A stretch of 64,000 nt of DNA from Ruminococcus sp. GTDB lineage: Bacteria; Bacillota; Clostridia; Oscillospirales; Ruminococcaceae. Both the position numbers and the translations under genes were made by a program. Below the pieces are notes generated by a model. The model worked only from the letters and a program-made list of their open reading frames with translations. It did no database searches and had not been told where the DNA came from. Position 1 is the stretch's first letter; each line of letters starts with the position of its first letter. The stretch spans positions 25,979-89,978 of the forward strand of contig JAFQHO010000031.1 in the NCBI GenBank assembly GCA_017397925.1, read 5' to 3'. This document shows, piece after piece, positions 36,738 through 46,439 of the stretch.

Positions 36738-37154
36738 TTATTCCTCAGGCATATGAATTTCGCCCACGATAGGCAGGGGATCAATTCCCTGTCTTGTATA
36801 GTAATCAGAAAGTGCTGAACGAACAGCCTGTTCAGCCAGAACTGAACAATGCACCTTAACAGCAGGAAGTCCGTCAAGAGCCTCTACAACAGCGTCATTT
36901 GTAAGCTTTAAAGCCTCGTCAATAGTCTTGCCCTTGATAAGCTCAGTTGCCATTGAAGATGTAGCAATTGCCGCACCGCAACCGAAAGTCTTGAACTTTG
37001 CGTCTGTAATTGTGCCGTTGTCGATTTTCAGATACATCTTCATAATATCGCCGCACTTAGCGTTGCCGATTTCGCCGATACCGTCAGCATTCTCAATTTC
37101 TCCCACATTTCTGGGATTTGCAAAATGGTCCATAACCTTTTCACTGTACATCAT
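36738..37154 (-). CDS. nifU: Fe-S cluster assembly scaffold, NifU/IscU-like
   Basis: A 138-residue IscU-type scaffold. Three cluster-ligand cysteines are visible (NAKCGD, TFGCGAA, VHCSVL), with the aspartate after the first cysteine. It assembles Fe-S clusters with sulfur from the cysteine desulfurase encoded immediately upstream, 30 nt away. The gene lacks the C-terminal NFU domain of full-length NifU. AAGGAGA lies before the ATG pair. Confidence 0.93.
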   Translation of the reverse strand: MMYSEKVMDHFANPRNVGEIENADGIGEIGNAKCGDIMKMYLKIDNGTITDAKFKTFGCGAAIATSSMATELIKGKTIDEALKLTNDAVVEALDGLPAVKVHCSVLAEQAVRSALSDYYTRQGIDPLPIVGEIHMPEE

Positions 37155-37184
37155 AATTTATCTTCTCCTTTTCATTATTGCCTA

Positions 37185-38375
37185 TTATTCGTAGAATTCA
37201 CCCTTCATCATCTTTTCCCATACAGGGGACATTGCACGAAGTCTTTCCGCAACAACGGGTACTGTTTCAAGGATATAATCAACGTCCTCGTCAGTGAGGT
37301 TTTCCTCAATGGAAAGACGGAGTGAACCGTGAGCAATTTCGTGCTTCAAGCCGATTGAAAGAAGTACGTGTGAGGGGTCAAGAGAGCCGGATGTGCAGGC
37401 AGAACCTGATGAAGCGCAGATGCCGAACATATCGAGCATAAGCAGGAGGGATTCACCCTCAATGCCCTCAAAAGATATATTTATATTACCAGGCAAACGC
37501 TTTTCTCTGTCACCATTAAGACGTGTATAGGGAATTGTGAGCAGTCCGTCGATAATACGGTTTCTCTTTTCGGTGACAATAGCAGCCTTTTCATTGATAT
37601 TGCTGCAGGCGATTTCCATAGCAGCACCAAGACCAACAATAGCAGGAACATTCTCCGTACCTGCGCGCTTTCTTCTCTCCTGACCGCCGCCGTGGATAAG
37701 ATTTGGGAGAACTACGCCCTTTCTGATATAAAGTGCGCCAATGCCCTTCTGCGCGTGAATTTTATGTCCCGACAGTGAAAGCATATCAATGCCCTGCTTG
37801 TGAACGTCAATTTCAACGTGACCAACAGCCTGTACCGCATCTGTGTGGAAAAGCACATTATTTTCCTTGCAGATGGCAGCAATTTCATCAATAGGCTGAA
37901 TTGTGCCTATTTCGTTGTTAGCGTACATAATTGTAACAAGAGCTGTATCCTCACGGATAGCCTTGCGGATATCCTCAGGATTGATAAGTCCCTTGTCGTC
38001 AACAGGGATATATGTTACCTCGAAGCCCTGTTTTTCAAGATATTCTGTTGTATGCAGAACAGCGTGATGCTCGATTACAGATGTGATAATATGCTTTTTG
38101 CCCTTTTTCGCCATCTGCTCAGCTGTACCTTTTATTGCCCAGTTATCGGACTCTGAACCGCAGCTTGTAAAAATAATTTCAATCGGATCTGCGCCGATAG
38201 CCTTTGCCACCTTTTCTCGTGCAAGCTCGATATCTCGCTGTGCATTTCGTCCCATTTCATAAATACTTGAAGCGTTTCCGAAAGCTGTCTGGAAGTGGGG
38301 CATCATAGCCGCAAGAACCTCATCGGAAACAGCTGTAGTTGCCGCGTTATCGGCATAAATAAATCTTCTTTCCAT
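37185..38375 (-). CDS. nifS: Cysteine desulfurase NifS/IscS-like
   Basis: A 396-residue class V aminotransferase-fold PLP enzyme that supplies sulfur. The PLP lysine lies in [12 protein letters not shown], the pyridoxal aspartate and glutamine region is conserved ([11 protein letters not shown]), and the mobile-loop catalytic cysteine is in SSGSACTSG. It forms an operon with rnhA upstream and nifU downstream. No IscR regulator is present here. Confidence 0.95.
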   Translation of the reverse strand: MERRFIYADNAATTAVSDEVLAAMMPHFQTAFGNASSIYEMGRNAQRDIELAREKVAKAIGADPIEIIFTSCGSESDNWAIKGTAEQMAKKGKKHIITSVIEHHAVLHTTEYLEKQGFEVTYIPVDDKGLINPEDIRKAIREDTALVTIMYANNEIGTIQPIDEIAAICKENNVLFHTDAVQAVGHVEIDVHKQGIDMLSLSGHKIHAQKGIGALYIRKGVVLPNLIHGGGQERRKRAGTENVPAIVGLGAAMEIACSNINEKAAIVTEKRNRIIDGLLTIPYTRLNGDREKRLPGNINISFEGIEGESLLLMLDMFGICASSGSACTSGSLDPSHVLLSIGLKHEIAHGSLRLSIEENLTDEDVDYILETVPVVAERLRAMSPVWEKMMKGEFYE

Positions 38376-38387
38376 ATTTAACCTCTT

Positions 38388-38825
38388 TTAAGAATGTATA
38401 TCTCTCTGTGCCACAGCAAGGCGGTCACAGCGTTCATTTTCGGGATGACCTGCGTGTCCCTTTACCCAGTTGAAGGTTACATCGTGACGTGCAAGTAGTG
38501 GCAGAAGCTGTTCCCACAAGTCAACATTGAGAGCAGGCTTGCCATCGGCTTTTTTCCAGCCTTTTTTTTGCCAGCTGAAAACCCAGCCTTTGGTTATACT
38601 GTCGCAGACGTATTTGCTGTCGGTGGTGAGTATTACTTTGCACGGTTCTTTAAGGGCGGACAAACCTGCAATAACGCCCATAAGCTCCATACGGTTATTG
38701 GTAGTATGATTTTCGCCGCCTGACAGCTCTTTTTCCACAGTGCCAAAGCGTAGAATAGTACCATAGCCCCCAGGACCGGGATTACCGCTGCAAGCACCAT
38801 CGGAGAATATTTCAACAGTTTTCAC
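38388..38825 (-). CDS. rnhA: Ribonuclease HI
   Basis: A 145-residue RNase HI that degrades the RNA strand of RNA-DNA hybrids. The catalytic DEDD residues are present: D in [12 protein letters not shown] in [10 protein letters not shown] in LTTDSKYV, and D in NERCDRLA, with the conserved histidine in GHAGH. It is 12 nt upstream of nifS and likely the first gene of this operon. Confidence 0.95.
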   Translation of the reverse strand: MKTVEIFSDGACSGNPGPGGYGTILRFGTVEKELSGGENHTTNNRMELMGVIAGLSALKEPCKVILTTDSKYVCDSITKGWVFSWQKKGWKKADGKPALNVDLWEQLLPLLARHDVTFNWVKGHAGHPENERCDRLAVAQRDIHS

Positions 38826-38981
38826 ACAGCACCTCCCCTGTTATTTCGCAGATATCTCAAAGATTGTCTTTTTTATCACAATATATATTATAACAGAAAT
38901 AAAAGAAAATAGTGGGAATGTTTACTTGCGGAAACTGCATTGTTGTTAGTTTTTGCTTACAACTTTTCAAAAAAACTTTTC
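38826..38981. other. AT-rich intergenic region
   Basis: Holds the rnhA leader. TATAAT-like sequence is seen on the minus strand near 38885, without a clear -35. Nothing else is supported before the promoter module starts. Confidence 0.3.
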
Positions 38982-39160
38982 TTTTTACTGCGAGATTTGA
39001 GGTGTGAAAGTTGTATAATATATGAAAGAAAATAAACTCATACAACGATAATATTCATAAGTTGATTATTCAGCAATATACCGAAAGTCAAGGCGAAATT
39101 TAGGGCAATATGCGAATTGATAAATATATATACGAGGGGTATAATTAGTATAAGGGATAA
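38982..39160 (+). promoter_or_regulatory. Conserved dockerin-gene promoter module, copy 3
   Basis: TTGATA (39117-39122), 17-bp spacer, TATAAT (39140-39145). ACGATAATATTCATAAGTTG starts at 39045, 72 nt before the -35, as in copies 1 and 2. TTTTTACTGCGAGATTTGAG occurs upstream and TTAGTATAAGG follows the -10. It drives the three-gene dockerin operon. Confidence 0.8.
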
Positions 39161-39215
39161 TATATTCATTCGTAAAAGCATAGGATTTTGATTAGTTTTT
39201 AAGGAGGTCATCACT

Positions 39216-40241
39216 ATGAAAAAACGTATAATTTCACTTGCTCTATCCGCAGTAACAGCAATTTCAGCAGTATCGGCAATGAGTTCAAATGCGCTGTATT
39301 ACTGGGGAACAGTTAATGAGGCAACATTAGAAGAAACATTCAAAGACTGTGTTAAGCTTGAAGGCTATGAGTGGTTAGGTTTTGGCGATTCTTGGGAAAA
39401 AACCCAATATATGTATTATGTTCCAAATGAAAATCAATCAACATATTTTTATGAAGTTTACAGAAATAGGGATTATTTATACATCACAGTTGACGCAGAT
39501 GAAAACCTTGATGAAATCAAAGAGAAGATACAGGCTGTTGATGAAAAGCTGTTTATAAATTCATATGAATTAACCCATTTGGATAATAAGCACCAATTTG
39601 CTGTTAGTGCAGCCATAATATCACCTGAAACTGCAAAAAAAATCAGAGAACAAGTAGGAGATAAAGCATCAGAATTCAATTATTCTTGCAACTGGCATTA
39701 TTATAGAACTATAATTTGTTACTATGTAACTTCTTATTCTAAGAATAAATGGTATTATGATTATGAAGCAGATAAACCTGCATATTATGATGATTCAGAC
39801 AAACTGCGCGAATACGCCGCTGCTCACGCAGATGAATTTCAACTTATTGAGCCTGAGGACTATACTGAATATAATGGAATTAACCTTCAAAAAGGAATGA
39901 TGTATCTTATTCCTAAAAAAGAGGTCACAGAAGCTGAGCATATTGAGCTTGCCAAAGAAATTTATGAAGCTACAGGATACAAACCTTTTGGCGTTTCACC
40001 GGAAAGTGCTGCTCCTTCGCTTTCGGGCTTAAATATCGACCTCACCAAATACCTCAACGGCGATGCAAACTGCGATAACGTTCAATCAATGGCAGATGCA
40101 GCCTCAATCTTCCAAGCAATCGGTAACCCCGATAAATACTCATTATCCGACTTAGGTCAATTCAACGCAGACTATGCAGGCGACGGCTTAACACCCGATG
40201 ATGCAATAGCAATACAGAAAAAGCTTGCAGGGATAGAATAA
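39216..40241 (+). CDS. Secreted dockerin protein of an unrecognised paralogous family (member B)
   Basis: A 341-residue protein with a signal peptide (MKKRIISLALSAVTAISAV), an ectodomain rich in Tyr, Glu and Asp, and a C-terminal dockerin (about 283-341; loops DANCDNVQSMAD and NADYAGDGLTPD). It shares with its paralogues an AKKIREQVGDKA segment near 145 and LIPKKEVTEAEHIELAKEIY near 235. AAGGAGG precedes ATG. It is the first of three tandem genes with 20-nt spacers. Confidence 0.8.
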   Translation: MKKRIISLALSAVTAISAVSAMSSNALYYWGTVNEATLEETFKDCVKLEGYEWLGFGDSWEKTQYMYYVPNENQSTYFYEVYRNRDYLYITVDADENLDEIKEKIQAVDEKLFINSYELTHLDNKHQFAVSAAIISPETAKKIREQVGDKASEFNYSCNWHYYRTIICYYVTSYSKNKWYYDYEADKPAYYDDSDKLREYAAAHADEFQLIEPEDYTEYNGINLQKGMMYLIPKKEVTEAEHIELAKEIYEATGYKPFGVSPESAAPSLSGLNIDLTKYLNGDANCDNVQSMADAASIFQAIGNPDKYSLSDLGQFNADYAGDGLTPDDAIAIQKKLAGIE

Positions 40242-40261
40242 AATTCAAGGAGGATATCACT

Positions 40262-41242
40262 ATGAAAAAACGTATAATTTCACTTGCTCTATCCGCAATC
40301 ACGGCAGTTTCTGCCGTATCATCTCTCAATGCAGGAGCAATTCCCAACCAATTATTCGATGAAGAAAGATTTGCTGATTATATAAAACTTGAAGGCTGTA
40401 AATGGATACGCACAAATAATGATACAATTGCGTTATATATGGACTATAGGGATTCATACGTAACTTTTTATGATGTGGTTCCTATGAAAGACAGTATAAA
40501 ATTTACATTTACTGATATTTCAGCCATTACAGAGCTTGAAGGCATAATTGCTGAAATTGATGAAAATCTGCAGTTAACACACTCTAAACAACCAAAAAAC
40601 GGCTTGTATAACTGCACAATTTATTCTTCTGAAATTGAAGTAGATACAGCCAAAAAAATCCGTGAAGCTATAGGCGAAAAAACAAATAGCTTTGAATATA
40701 TGTATAATCAGCTGTCTTATTCGTCTGCGCATTTTAACCATATGACAGGTTATGCACTTGGTCATTATGATGAAAACTATAATGTGATAATGGATGAGGA
40801 TATATTAAAAGAATATGTTGAAAGCAATAATATAGATGCAGAGGTAGTTGTATATTCGGAAGGTGATACAGATTCACGAGGGGATTTAATGAGTCAGAGT
40901 ATGATTCATATTGTTCCGAATAAAGAACTTGCACCATTAGAGCATTTTCAATTAGCAAACGAAATTTTTGAAGCTACTGGTATTTGTCCTTTGGGATTTT
41001 CACCAACTACACCACCAGAATCAACAGGCACAACCTTTGATCTCACCAACTACCTCAACGGCGACGCAAACTGCGATAACGTTCAATCAATGGCAGATGC
41101 AGCCTCAATCTTCCAAGCAATCGGCAACCCCGATAAATACTCATTATCCGACTTAGGTCAATTCAACGCTGACTATGCAGGCGACGGCTTAACACCAGAT
41201 GATGCTATTGCAATACAGAAAAAGCTTGCAGGGATAGAATAA
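40262..41242 (+). CDS. Secreted dockerin protein of an unrecognised paralogous family (member C)
   Basis: A 326-residue paralogue: signal peptide, ectodomain with AKKIREAIGEKTNSF near 130 and IVPNKELAPLEHFQLANEIF near 225, then a dockerin (about 268-326) nearly identical at DNA level to the neighbours. The first 15 codons are also almost identical to member B, whereas the ectodomains diverge. This suggests duplication with diversifying cores. AAGGAGG lies before ATG, 20 nt after member B. Confidence 0.8.
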   Translation: MKKRIISLALSAITAVSAVSSLNAGAIPNQLFDEERFADYIKLEGCKWIRTNNDTIALYMDYRDSYVTFYDVVPMKDSIKFTFTDISAITELEGIIAEIDENLQLTHSKQPKNGLYNCTIYSSEIEVDTAKKIREAIGEKTNSFEYMYNQLSYSSAHFNHMTGYALGHYDENYNVIMDEDILKEYVESNNIDAEVVVYSEGDTDSRGDLMSQSMIHIVPNKELAPLEHFQLANEIFEATGICPLGFSPTTPPESTGTTFDLTNYLNGDANCDNVQSMADAASIFQAIGNPDKYSLSDLGQFNADYAGDGLTPDDAIAIQKKLAGIE

Positions 41243-41262
41243 ATATCAAGGAGGTCATCACT

Positions 41263-42279
41263 ATGAAAAAAAGATTAATTTCACTTGCCTTATCCGTAAT
41301 AACAGCAATTTCAGCTGTATCGGCTATGAGTACAAATGCAATTTTTCAATGGGGCAACAGAGATAATCCTGCTTTTCTTGAAAAAACATATGACGGAAAT
41401 GCTCTTGATGAAAAATATTATCCAATATATGAAAGCTGGCTTGATGACGATTCAGAGTGCTATATATCACCAAAGGGAAATCATCTGGTGATTGTTAATC
41501 CTCTTGATAGCATAATTTGTTGCAAGAGTACTTTATATCCAGATTCAAAGGCTGAAAATAATAAGGAGCTGTGGGTTGAATATAACGCTTATATCAGTGA
41601 AATCAATAAACAGCTCAAGGAGAAATTCGGAGAAAACATTTCCCTCAACAATTTCGGAGAAGAGCTTCATCTCTCTAACCGCGGAGATTATAACATAAAG
41701 GAAATTATTGAGTTTCTAAAATTATATGATACTTTATACGATATGGAATATCAGACAGACCGCGTTTATTTCACAGATGTTTACAACGATTATGTTACAA
41801 CATATGCTGATATTCTTGCTGTTGGAGATATAACACAAAAGGTTATCACCTATGTTCAGGAGAATTTTCCTGAAGCTGAATTTTATTACGTAGACCAAAA
41901 CAATAACATAACAGATTTAATTGAAAATGCAAGAAATGTTACAATAAAGCTGAAAGATAATGATTCTCTGACAGCTCATCTTGACCTTGCACTTGAAATT
42001 TATGAAACAACAGGAATTTCCCCAAACGGTATAAGTCCAGCGATTGCAGCAGAAGGCTCTTTCTCTAACATCAATCTTGACAACTACCTCAACGGCGATG
42101 CAAACTGCGATAACATTCAATCAATGGCAGATGCAGCCTCAATCTTCCAAGCAATCGGTAACCCCGATAAATACTCATTATCCGACTTAGGTCAATTCAA
42201 CGCTGACTATGCAGGCGACGGCTTAACACCCGATGATGCTATTGCAATACAGAAAAAGTTGGCGGGAATAGCAGAATAA
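41263..42279 (+). CDS. Secreted dockerin protein of an unrecognised paralogous family (member D)
   Basis: A 338-residue protein with the same signal peptide and dockerin (about 278-338) but the most divergent ectodomain. The shared late motif survives as SLTAHLDLALEIYETTGISP near 230-250. It contains fewer recognisable shared blocks in the first 200 residues, so family membership of this ectodomain is less certain than for members A to C. It is the last gene of the tandem operon, followed by a terminator. Confidence 0.75.
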   Translation: MKKRLISLALSVITAISAVSAMSTNAIFQWGNRDNPAFLEKTYDGNALDEKYYPIYESWLDDDSECYISPKGNHLVIVNPLDSIICCKSTLYPDSKAENNKELWVEYNAYISEINKQLKEKFGENISLNNFGEELHLSNRGDYNIKEIIEFLKLYDTLYDMEYQTDRVYFTDVYNDYVTTYADILAVGDITQKVITYVQENFPEAEFYYVDQNNNITDLIENARNVTIKLKDNDSLTAHLDLALEIYETTGISPNGISPAIAAEGSFSNINLDNYLNGDANCDNIQSMADAASIFQAIGNPDKYSLSDLGQFNADYAGDGLTPDDAIAIQKKLAGIAE

Positions 42280-42295
42280 AACATATGTATAAACC

Positions 42296-42326
42296 AACAG
42301 GGAGCAAATACGCTCCCTGTTTTGTT
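42296..42326. terminator. Terminator, GGGAGCG family variant
   Basis: AACAGGGAGC with GCTCCCTGTT and a 7-base loop, followed by TTGTT, ending the three-gene dockerin operon and facing the DtxR-like gene. Confidence 0.85.
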
Positions 42327-42708
42327 AAGTATTCTTTTTAACGTTCTTTCTGATAACCTTGCGAAGCCTGTCGCAGGTTTCCTCAGGGAAGGTAGTTACA
42401 AAGGTAAGCGCCTGATTATGAGATTCCTCGTGGCTTAATTTGAGAAAACGGCGGAAAAAGATGTAAGTTTCGTTGAAATTGCGGAAAATATCCCTTACCG
42501 CATCAACACCCTCAGGAGTAAGCACAACGCTTATGGCATAATCCTCATAGACAAGCCCCGAATTGGCAAGACAGCGGAGAGTTTTGCTTACACTGGAGCG
42601 TGAAACTCCAAGATGACGGGCAATATCCACGCTTTTTACCTCCTCGGACTCCGCCGAAAGTTCCTGTATAGCTGTAAGATATTTCACCTGTGCAGCACAG
42701 TATTTCAT
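42325..42708 (-). CDS. DtxR/MntR-like transcriptional regulator lacking clear metal ligands
   Basis: A 127-residue protein. Residues 1-65 form a winged helix (SVDIARHLGVSRSSVSKTLRCL, then YAISVVLTPEGVDAV) like the DNA-binding domain of DtxR/MntR. The C-terminal dimerisation helix follows, but where these proteins usually have an ExxHH/IEH cluster this one reads NQALTFVTTFPEET, so the usual metal-binding His and Glu residues appear missing. Metal response is therefore doubtful. It is 11 nt after pgsA and probably part of the same transcript. Confidence 0.7.
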   Translation of the reverse strand: MKYCAAQVKYLTAIQELSAESEEVKSVDIARHLGVSRSSVSKTLRCLANSGLVYEDYAISVVLTPEGVDAVRDIFRNFNETYIFFRRFLKLSHEESHNQALTFVTTFPEETCDRLRKVIRKNVKKNT

Positions 42709-42719
42709 ACTCTTTCCTC

Positions 42720-43304
42720 CTATTTATCAGAGTCAATAAGATGCCAGTAGCCTTTCAGATAAACAGCTCCCGAAATTACAGTAAGAGCTGTGGAAATCCA
42801 TATAAGGGCAGGAATAACCCAGCAATCCACTGCATTTACAACAGTTTCGGATATACCGAAACTGAAATCGTAGCAAATACTGAGCCACAGCAGAGCCGCA
42901 ACTATAGTCACCATAGTAAAAGCGGTTTTAAGCTTGCCCCATATACCTGCCGCAACGACAATTCCGCTGTCAGCGGCAAGAAGGCGCAGTCCCGATACCA
43001 TAAACTCTCTTGCGCTTATGATAATAAGGGGAATAGCTCCCATATGCACCTCGTCAAGCTCCACAAACACCGTCAGAGCCGAAATAACAAGAACTTTATC
43101 AGCAAGCGGATCGAGAAATTTTCCAAAGTTTGTCACAAGATTTCTTGCTCTTGCAATTTTTCCGTCAAGTGCATCGGTAATTGATGCAGCAGCAAATATT
43201 ATAAGTGCAAAAAGGAAATTGAATGGTATGTCAATGTAGATGAACAAGAGGAAAAATGGAATAAGAATAACTCTCAGCAGTGTTAATTTGTTTGGCAGAT
43301 TCAT
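42720..43304 (-). CDS. pgsA: CDP-diacylglycerol-glycerol-3-phosphate 3-phosphatidyltransferase
   Basis: A 194-residue integral membrane enzyme of phosphatidylglycerol synthesis. The CDP-alcohol phosphatidyltransferase motif DALDGKIARAR then GKFLDPLADK (D-G-xx-A-R-x8-G-xxx-D-xxx-D) is complete. Four to six transmembrane helices are expected. It overlaps rimO by 4 nt (ATGA). The rimO-pgsA coupling and nearby recA are common in Firmicutes. Confidence 0.95.
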   Translation of the reverse strand: MNLPNKLTLLRVILIPFFLLFIYIDIPFNFLFALIIFAAASITDALDGKIARARNLVTNFGKFLDPLADKVLVISALTVFVELDEVHMGAIPLIIISAREFMVSGLRLLAADSGIVVAAGIWGKLKTAFTMVTIVAALLWLSICYDFSFGISETVVNAVDCWVIPALIWISTALTVISGAVYLKGYWHLIDSDK

Positions 43305-44629
43305 TCAATCACTTCTCCTATCAGGTCATAATCAAGGGTATCTGTAATCTTGATTTTTACATAATCACCTATTCTGAGGGAATTTTCCGATGTGAAGAAT
43401 ACCTTTCCGTCAATATCGGGAGCGTCAAGGGCAGTACGTCCGAAGAAGCACTCTCCGAAACGGTCATATCCCTCCACAACGGCTTCAAGCTCAGCGTCCA
43501 TAAGCTTTTTGTTGTTGTCATAGCTTCTTTCAAGCTGCTGTTCCATAATGATATCAGCACGGTGAGCCGCAACGTCCTCATCAACCTGATTATCAAAGCC
43601 TGCCGCCTTTGTACCTTCCTCAGGGGAGTAAGGGAAGCAGCCAAGTCTGTCGAAGCCTACACGGTCAACAAATTCAGCAAGAGCATTGAACTGCTCCTCA
43701 GTTTCGCCGGGGAAGCCTGTTATAAGCGTTGTACGGAGTATAACATTCGGAATTTTACTGCGGATATGTGCAAAGAGTGCCTCCAGTTTTTCCTCATCTC
43801 CCCACCTGTTCATAGCGGAGAGTATATCCCCGTCACAGTGCTGAATGGGAATTTCCAAATATTTCACAAGCTTTTCCTCAGAGGCTATTGTGTCCAGAAG
43901 CTCATCTGTTATACGCTCAGGGTAGCAATAAAGTGTACGAATCCATTTAAGCCCCTCGATTTTGCAAAGCTCTCTCAGAAGCTCGGGAAGCTTTGATTCG
44001 CCGTATAAATCCTCGCCATAGCGTGAAGTGTCCTGAGCAATCACAACAAGTTCAGTTATTCCGTTTTCAGCCAGCTTTTTCGCCTCAGCGAGTACGTCCT
44101 CCATAGGAACGCTTCTGTATTTTCCGCGAATCATAGGGATAGCGCAATATGTACAGCAGTTTGAGCAACCCTCTGCTATTTTCAGATACGTGAAGAACGG
44201 GAGAGTAGAAATAATTCTGTCCCCTGTCATTTCAGCGTCAAGCTTTGAGCCGAATTTTACAACTCTTTCGCCGTTCATAACATCATTGAGGATATCCACA
44301 ATATCCTTATTGTTGCCAATACCGATAACAGCGTCAGCCTCGGGGAAAAGCTCCGCAGCTTCCTCCCTGTAGCGCTCCGTAAGACAGCCTGTTATAACGA
44401 TTTTTTTCAGCGTACCGTCAGCCTTTAAAGCTGCCAGTTCAAGTATAGTTTCGATAGCTTCTTCCTTTGCCGCTTTTATAAAGCCGCAGGTATTGACTAC
44501 CGCAATATCAGCCAATCCGGGCTCTGTAACAAGCTCATATCCGTTTTGTTTCAGTTTATAGAGCATTCTCTCGGAATCCACAAGATTCTTTGAACAGCCC
44601 AGTGAAACCATTCCAACCTTAATAGCCAT
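43301..44629 (-). CDS. rimO: Ribosomal protein S12 methylthiotransferase RimO
   Basis: A 442-residue radical SAM enzyme that methylthiolates an aspartate of S12. The N-terminal UPF0004 domain has three cluster cysteines (SLGCSKN, NTCGF, TGCLTE), the radical SAM motif is CSNCCTYCAIP, and a TRAM domain ends the protein. ATG at 44629 gives the family N-terminus IKVGMVSLGCSKNLVDSERM. AAGG-type sequence lies upstream, and 13 open codons before it overlap recX and are rejected. Confidence 0.95.
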   Translation of the reverse strand: MAIKVGMVSLGCSKNLVDSERMLYKLKQNGYELVTEPGLADIAVVNTCGFIKAAKEEAIETILELAALKADGTLKKIVITGCLTERYREEAAELFPEADAVIGIGNNKDIVDILNDVMNGERVVKFGSKLDAEMTGDRIISTLPFFTYLKIAEGCSNCCTYCAIPMIRGKYRSVPMEDVLAEAKKLAENGITELVVIAQDTSRYGEDLYGESKLPELLRELCKIEGLKWIRTLYCYPERITDELLDTIASEEKLVKYLEIPIQHCDGDILSAMNRWGDEEKLEALFAHIRSKIPNVILRTTLITGFPGETEEQFNALAEFVDRVGFDRLGCFPYSPEEGTKAAGFDNQVDEDVAAHRADIIMEQQLERSYDNNKKLMDAELEAVVEGYDRFGECFFGRTALDAPDIDGKVFFTSENSLRIGDYVKIKITDTLDYDLIGEVIE

Positions 44630-44648
44630 TGTTCTGCACCTTTTCCTT

Positions 44649-45263
44649 TTATTCAAAATATTCCGCAACAGCGCGGTTTATCTCATCATAGCCGTAGCCA
44701 TACCGCACAAGGGCATTCTTCGCCTTTTCCACGGATTTCCTATCCGTGCTGTCCGTAAGATATCTGCTGTATTTTCCGCGGAGAAGCAAAGCAATATTTT
44801 CCTCAAAGATATCTGCATATTGCTCCAACGCGCTGTATACCGTACTCTCGGTAAGGCCCTTCTGCATCATTTCACGCTTAGCTCGGCGATAGCCGTATTT
44901 TTTTGACTCCACAAGCTTTCTCGCAAGCTTTTCCGCATATCGCTCATCGTTGATAATTCCCGCCCGTGCAAGCTTTTTCACTACTTCAAGGCATAAAGCC
45001 TCGTTTTTGTAGGTTTCAAGGAGCTTTTCATATATCTCCTGCGCCGAATAGTCCCTGTAGTCAAGGCGATACAGAGCATACTCGTATGCACGGCGGAAAT
45101 TAGACGCGTATATGATTTTTTTAAGCTCGGTACGCTCAATCTCCATACCCTGTGATATACCAAAATCAGCTATAATATCAATATGGAGATAGAGCTTCCG
45201 TTCATTGTCAATTTCAACCTCAAAGGTTTTACCCTTATAGTGGGCAAGTGACGTAATTTTCAT
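44649..45263 (-). CDS. recX: Regulatory protein RecX
   Basis: A 204-residue helical protein that modulates RecA filaments. It consists of three-helix repeats, with the conserved RRAYEYALYRLDYRDYSAQE and INDERYAEKLARKLVESKK blocks. Its start overlaps the recA stop by one base. Gene order recA-recX-rimO-pgsA implies one operon. Confidence 0.93.
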   Translation of the reverse strand: MKITSLAHYKGKTFEVEIDNERKLYLHIDIIADFGISQGMEIERTELKKIIYASNFRRAYEYALYRLDYRDYSAQEIYEKLLETYKNEALCLEVVKKLARAGIINDERYAEKLARKLVESKKYGYRRAKREMMQKGLTESTVYSALEQYADIFEENIALLLRGKYSRYLTDSTDRKSVEKAKNALVRYGYGYDEINRAVAEYFE

Positions 45264-46438
45264 TATTCAGCAGGGGTAAATTCCTCGAAATCGTCATCAA
45301 TGCTGTCAAGTATATCAATAGCATCCTCGGAGGCAGCACCGCTGACAGCAGCCGCAATTTCAGCCGCCTTGCTCTTGTCCTTTTTCTTTTCATCCTTGCC
45401 CATAAGCTCATCCTTACGTGCAAGAATCTGCGCCTCAATTTCAGCCATAAGCTCAGGGTCATTTTTAAGCAGCTCCTTGACGTTATCACGTCCCTGTCCT
45501 AATTTACGGTCAGCATAGCTGAACCAGGAGCCGCCTTTCTTGATAATTTCAAGCTCAGTAGCAATATCAAGGACTTCACCTGTACGGGATATACCCTCGC
45601 CGTACATCATATCAAACTCAGCCTCTTTAAAGGGAGGAGCAACCTTATTTTTAACTACCTTACATCTTGTGCTTGCACCGACAATCTGACCGCCGTCCTT
45701 GATAACCTCACCCTTACGGACTTCGATACGAACAGAGGCATAGAACTTCAGCGCGCGTCCGCCCGGGGTAGTTTCAGGATTTCCGTACATAACACCGATT
45801 TTTTCTCTTATCTGGTTAATGAAGATAGCAACGCAGTTTGATTTTGAAATAGCGGCAGTAAGCTTTCTCATAGCCTGTGACATAAGTCTTGCCAGCTGAC
45901 CTACGTGAAGGTCGCCCATTTCGCCGTCAATTTCTGCACGGGTAGTCATAGCGGCAATTGAGTCAAGAACAATAACATCAATTGCACCTGAACGGATAAG
46001 AGCCTCAGCAATTTCAAGGGCCTGCTCACCGCTGTCAGGCTGTGATACGAGAAGATTATCTATGTTAACGCCAAGAGCCTTTGCGTATGAAGGGTCAAGA
46101 GCGTGTTCAACGTCGATAAAGGCTACTTCACCGTCAAGCTTCTGCGCCTGCGCGATAACAGAAAGGGCAACTGTTGTTTTACCTGAGCTTTCAGGACCGT
46201 AAATCTCAACAATACGTCCTCTCGGCACACCGCCTATACCCAGCGCCATATCAAGAGTCATAGAGCCTGTGGGGATAGCGTCAACGTTAAGCACCTTTGT
46301 TTCGCCAAGGCGCATAACAGCACCTGCTCCGTATCTCTTTTCAAGCTGCTTTAACGCACTTGCAAGAGCCTCTTTTTTATCATCCTTTGCCGTTACCTTT
46401 ACAACTGTGGGTTTTGTTTTAAGTTCCTTTTTAGCCAT
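45263..46438 (-). CDS. recA: Recombinase RecA
   Basis: A 391-residue recombinase. Walker A is GPESSGKT (81-88), Walker B lies in [11 protein letters not shown], and the L2 loop contains [20 protein letters not shown]. The C-terminal tail is acidic ([14 protein letters not shown]), as is usual. About 40 residues longer than Bacillus RecA, chiefly through the N- and C-terminal tails. No LexA-type box was identified by eye upstream, where prmC ends 2 nt away. Confidence 0.98.
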   Translation of the reverse strand: MAKKELKTKPTVVKVTAKDDKKEALASALKQLEKRYGAGAVMRLGETKVLNVDAIPTGSMTLDMALGIGGVPRGRIVEIYGPESSGKTTVALSVIAQAQKLDGEVAFIDVEHALDPSYAKALGVNIDNLLVSQPDSGEQALEIAEALIRSGAIDVIVLDSIAAMTTRAEIDGEMGDLHVGQLARLMSQAMRKLTAAISKSNCVAIFINQIREKIGVMYGNPETTPGGRALKFYASVRIEVRKGEVIKDGGQIVGASTRCKVVKNKVAPPFKEAEFDMMYGEGISRTGEVLDIATELEIIKKGGSWFSYADRKLGQGRDNVKELLKNDPELMAEIEAQILARKDELMGKDEKKKDKSKAAEIAAAVSGAASEDAIDILDSIDDDFEEFTPAE

Positions 46439-46439
46439 A

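Noticed and set aside
32162-42279. A complete cellulosome locus
   Set aside because: Dockerins are present, but no cohesin, carbohydrate-binding module or glycoside hydrolase was recognised in the window.
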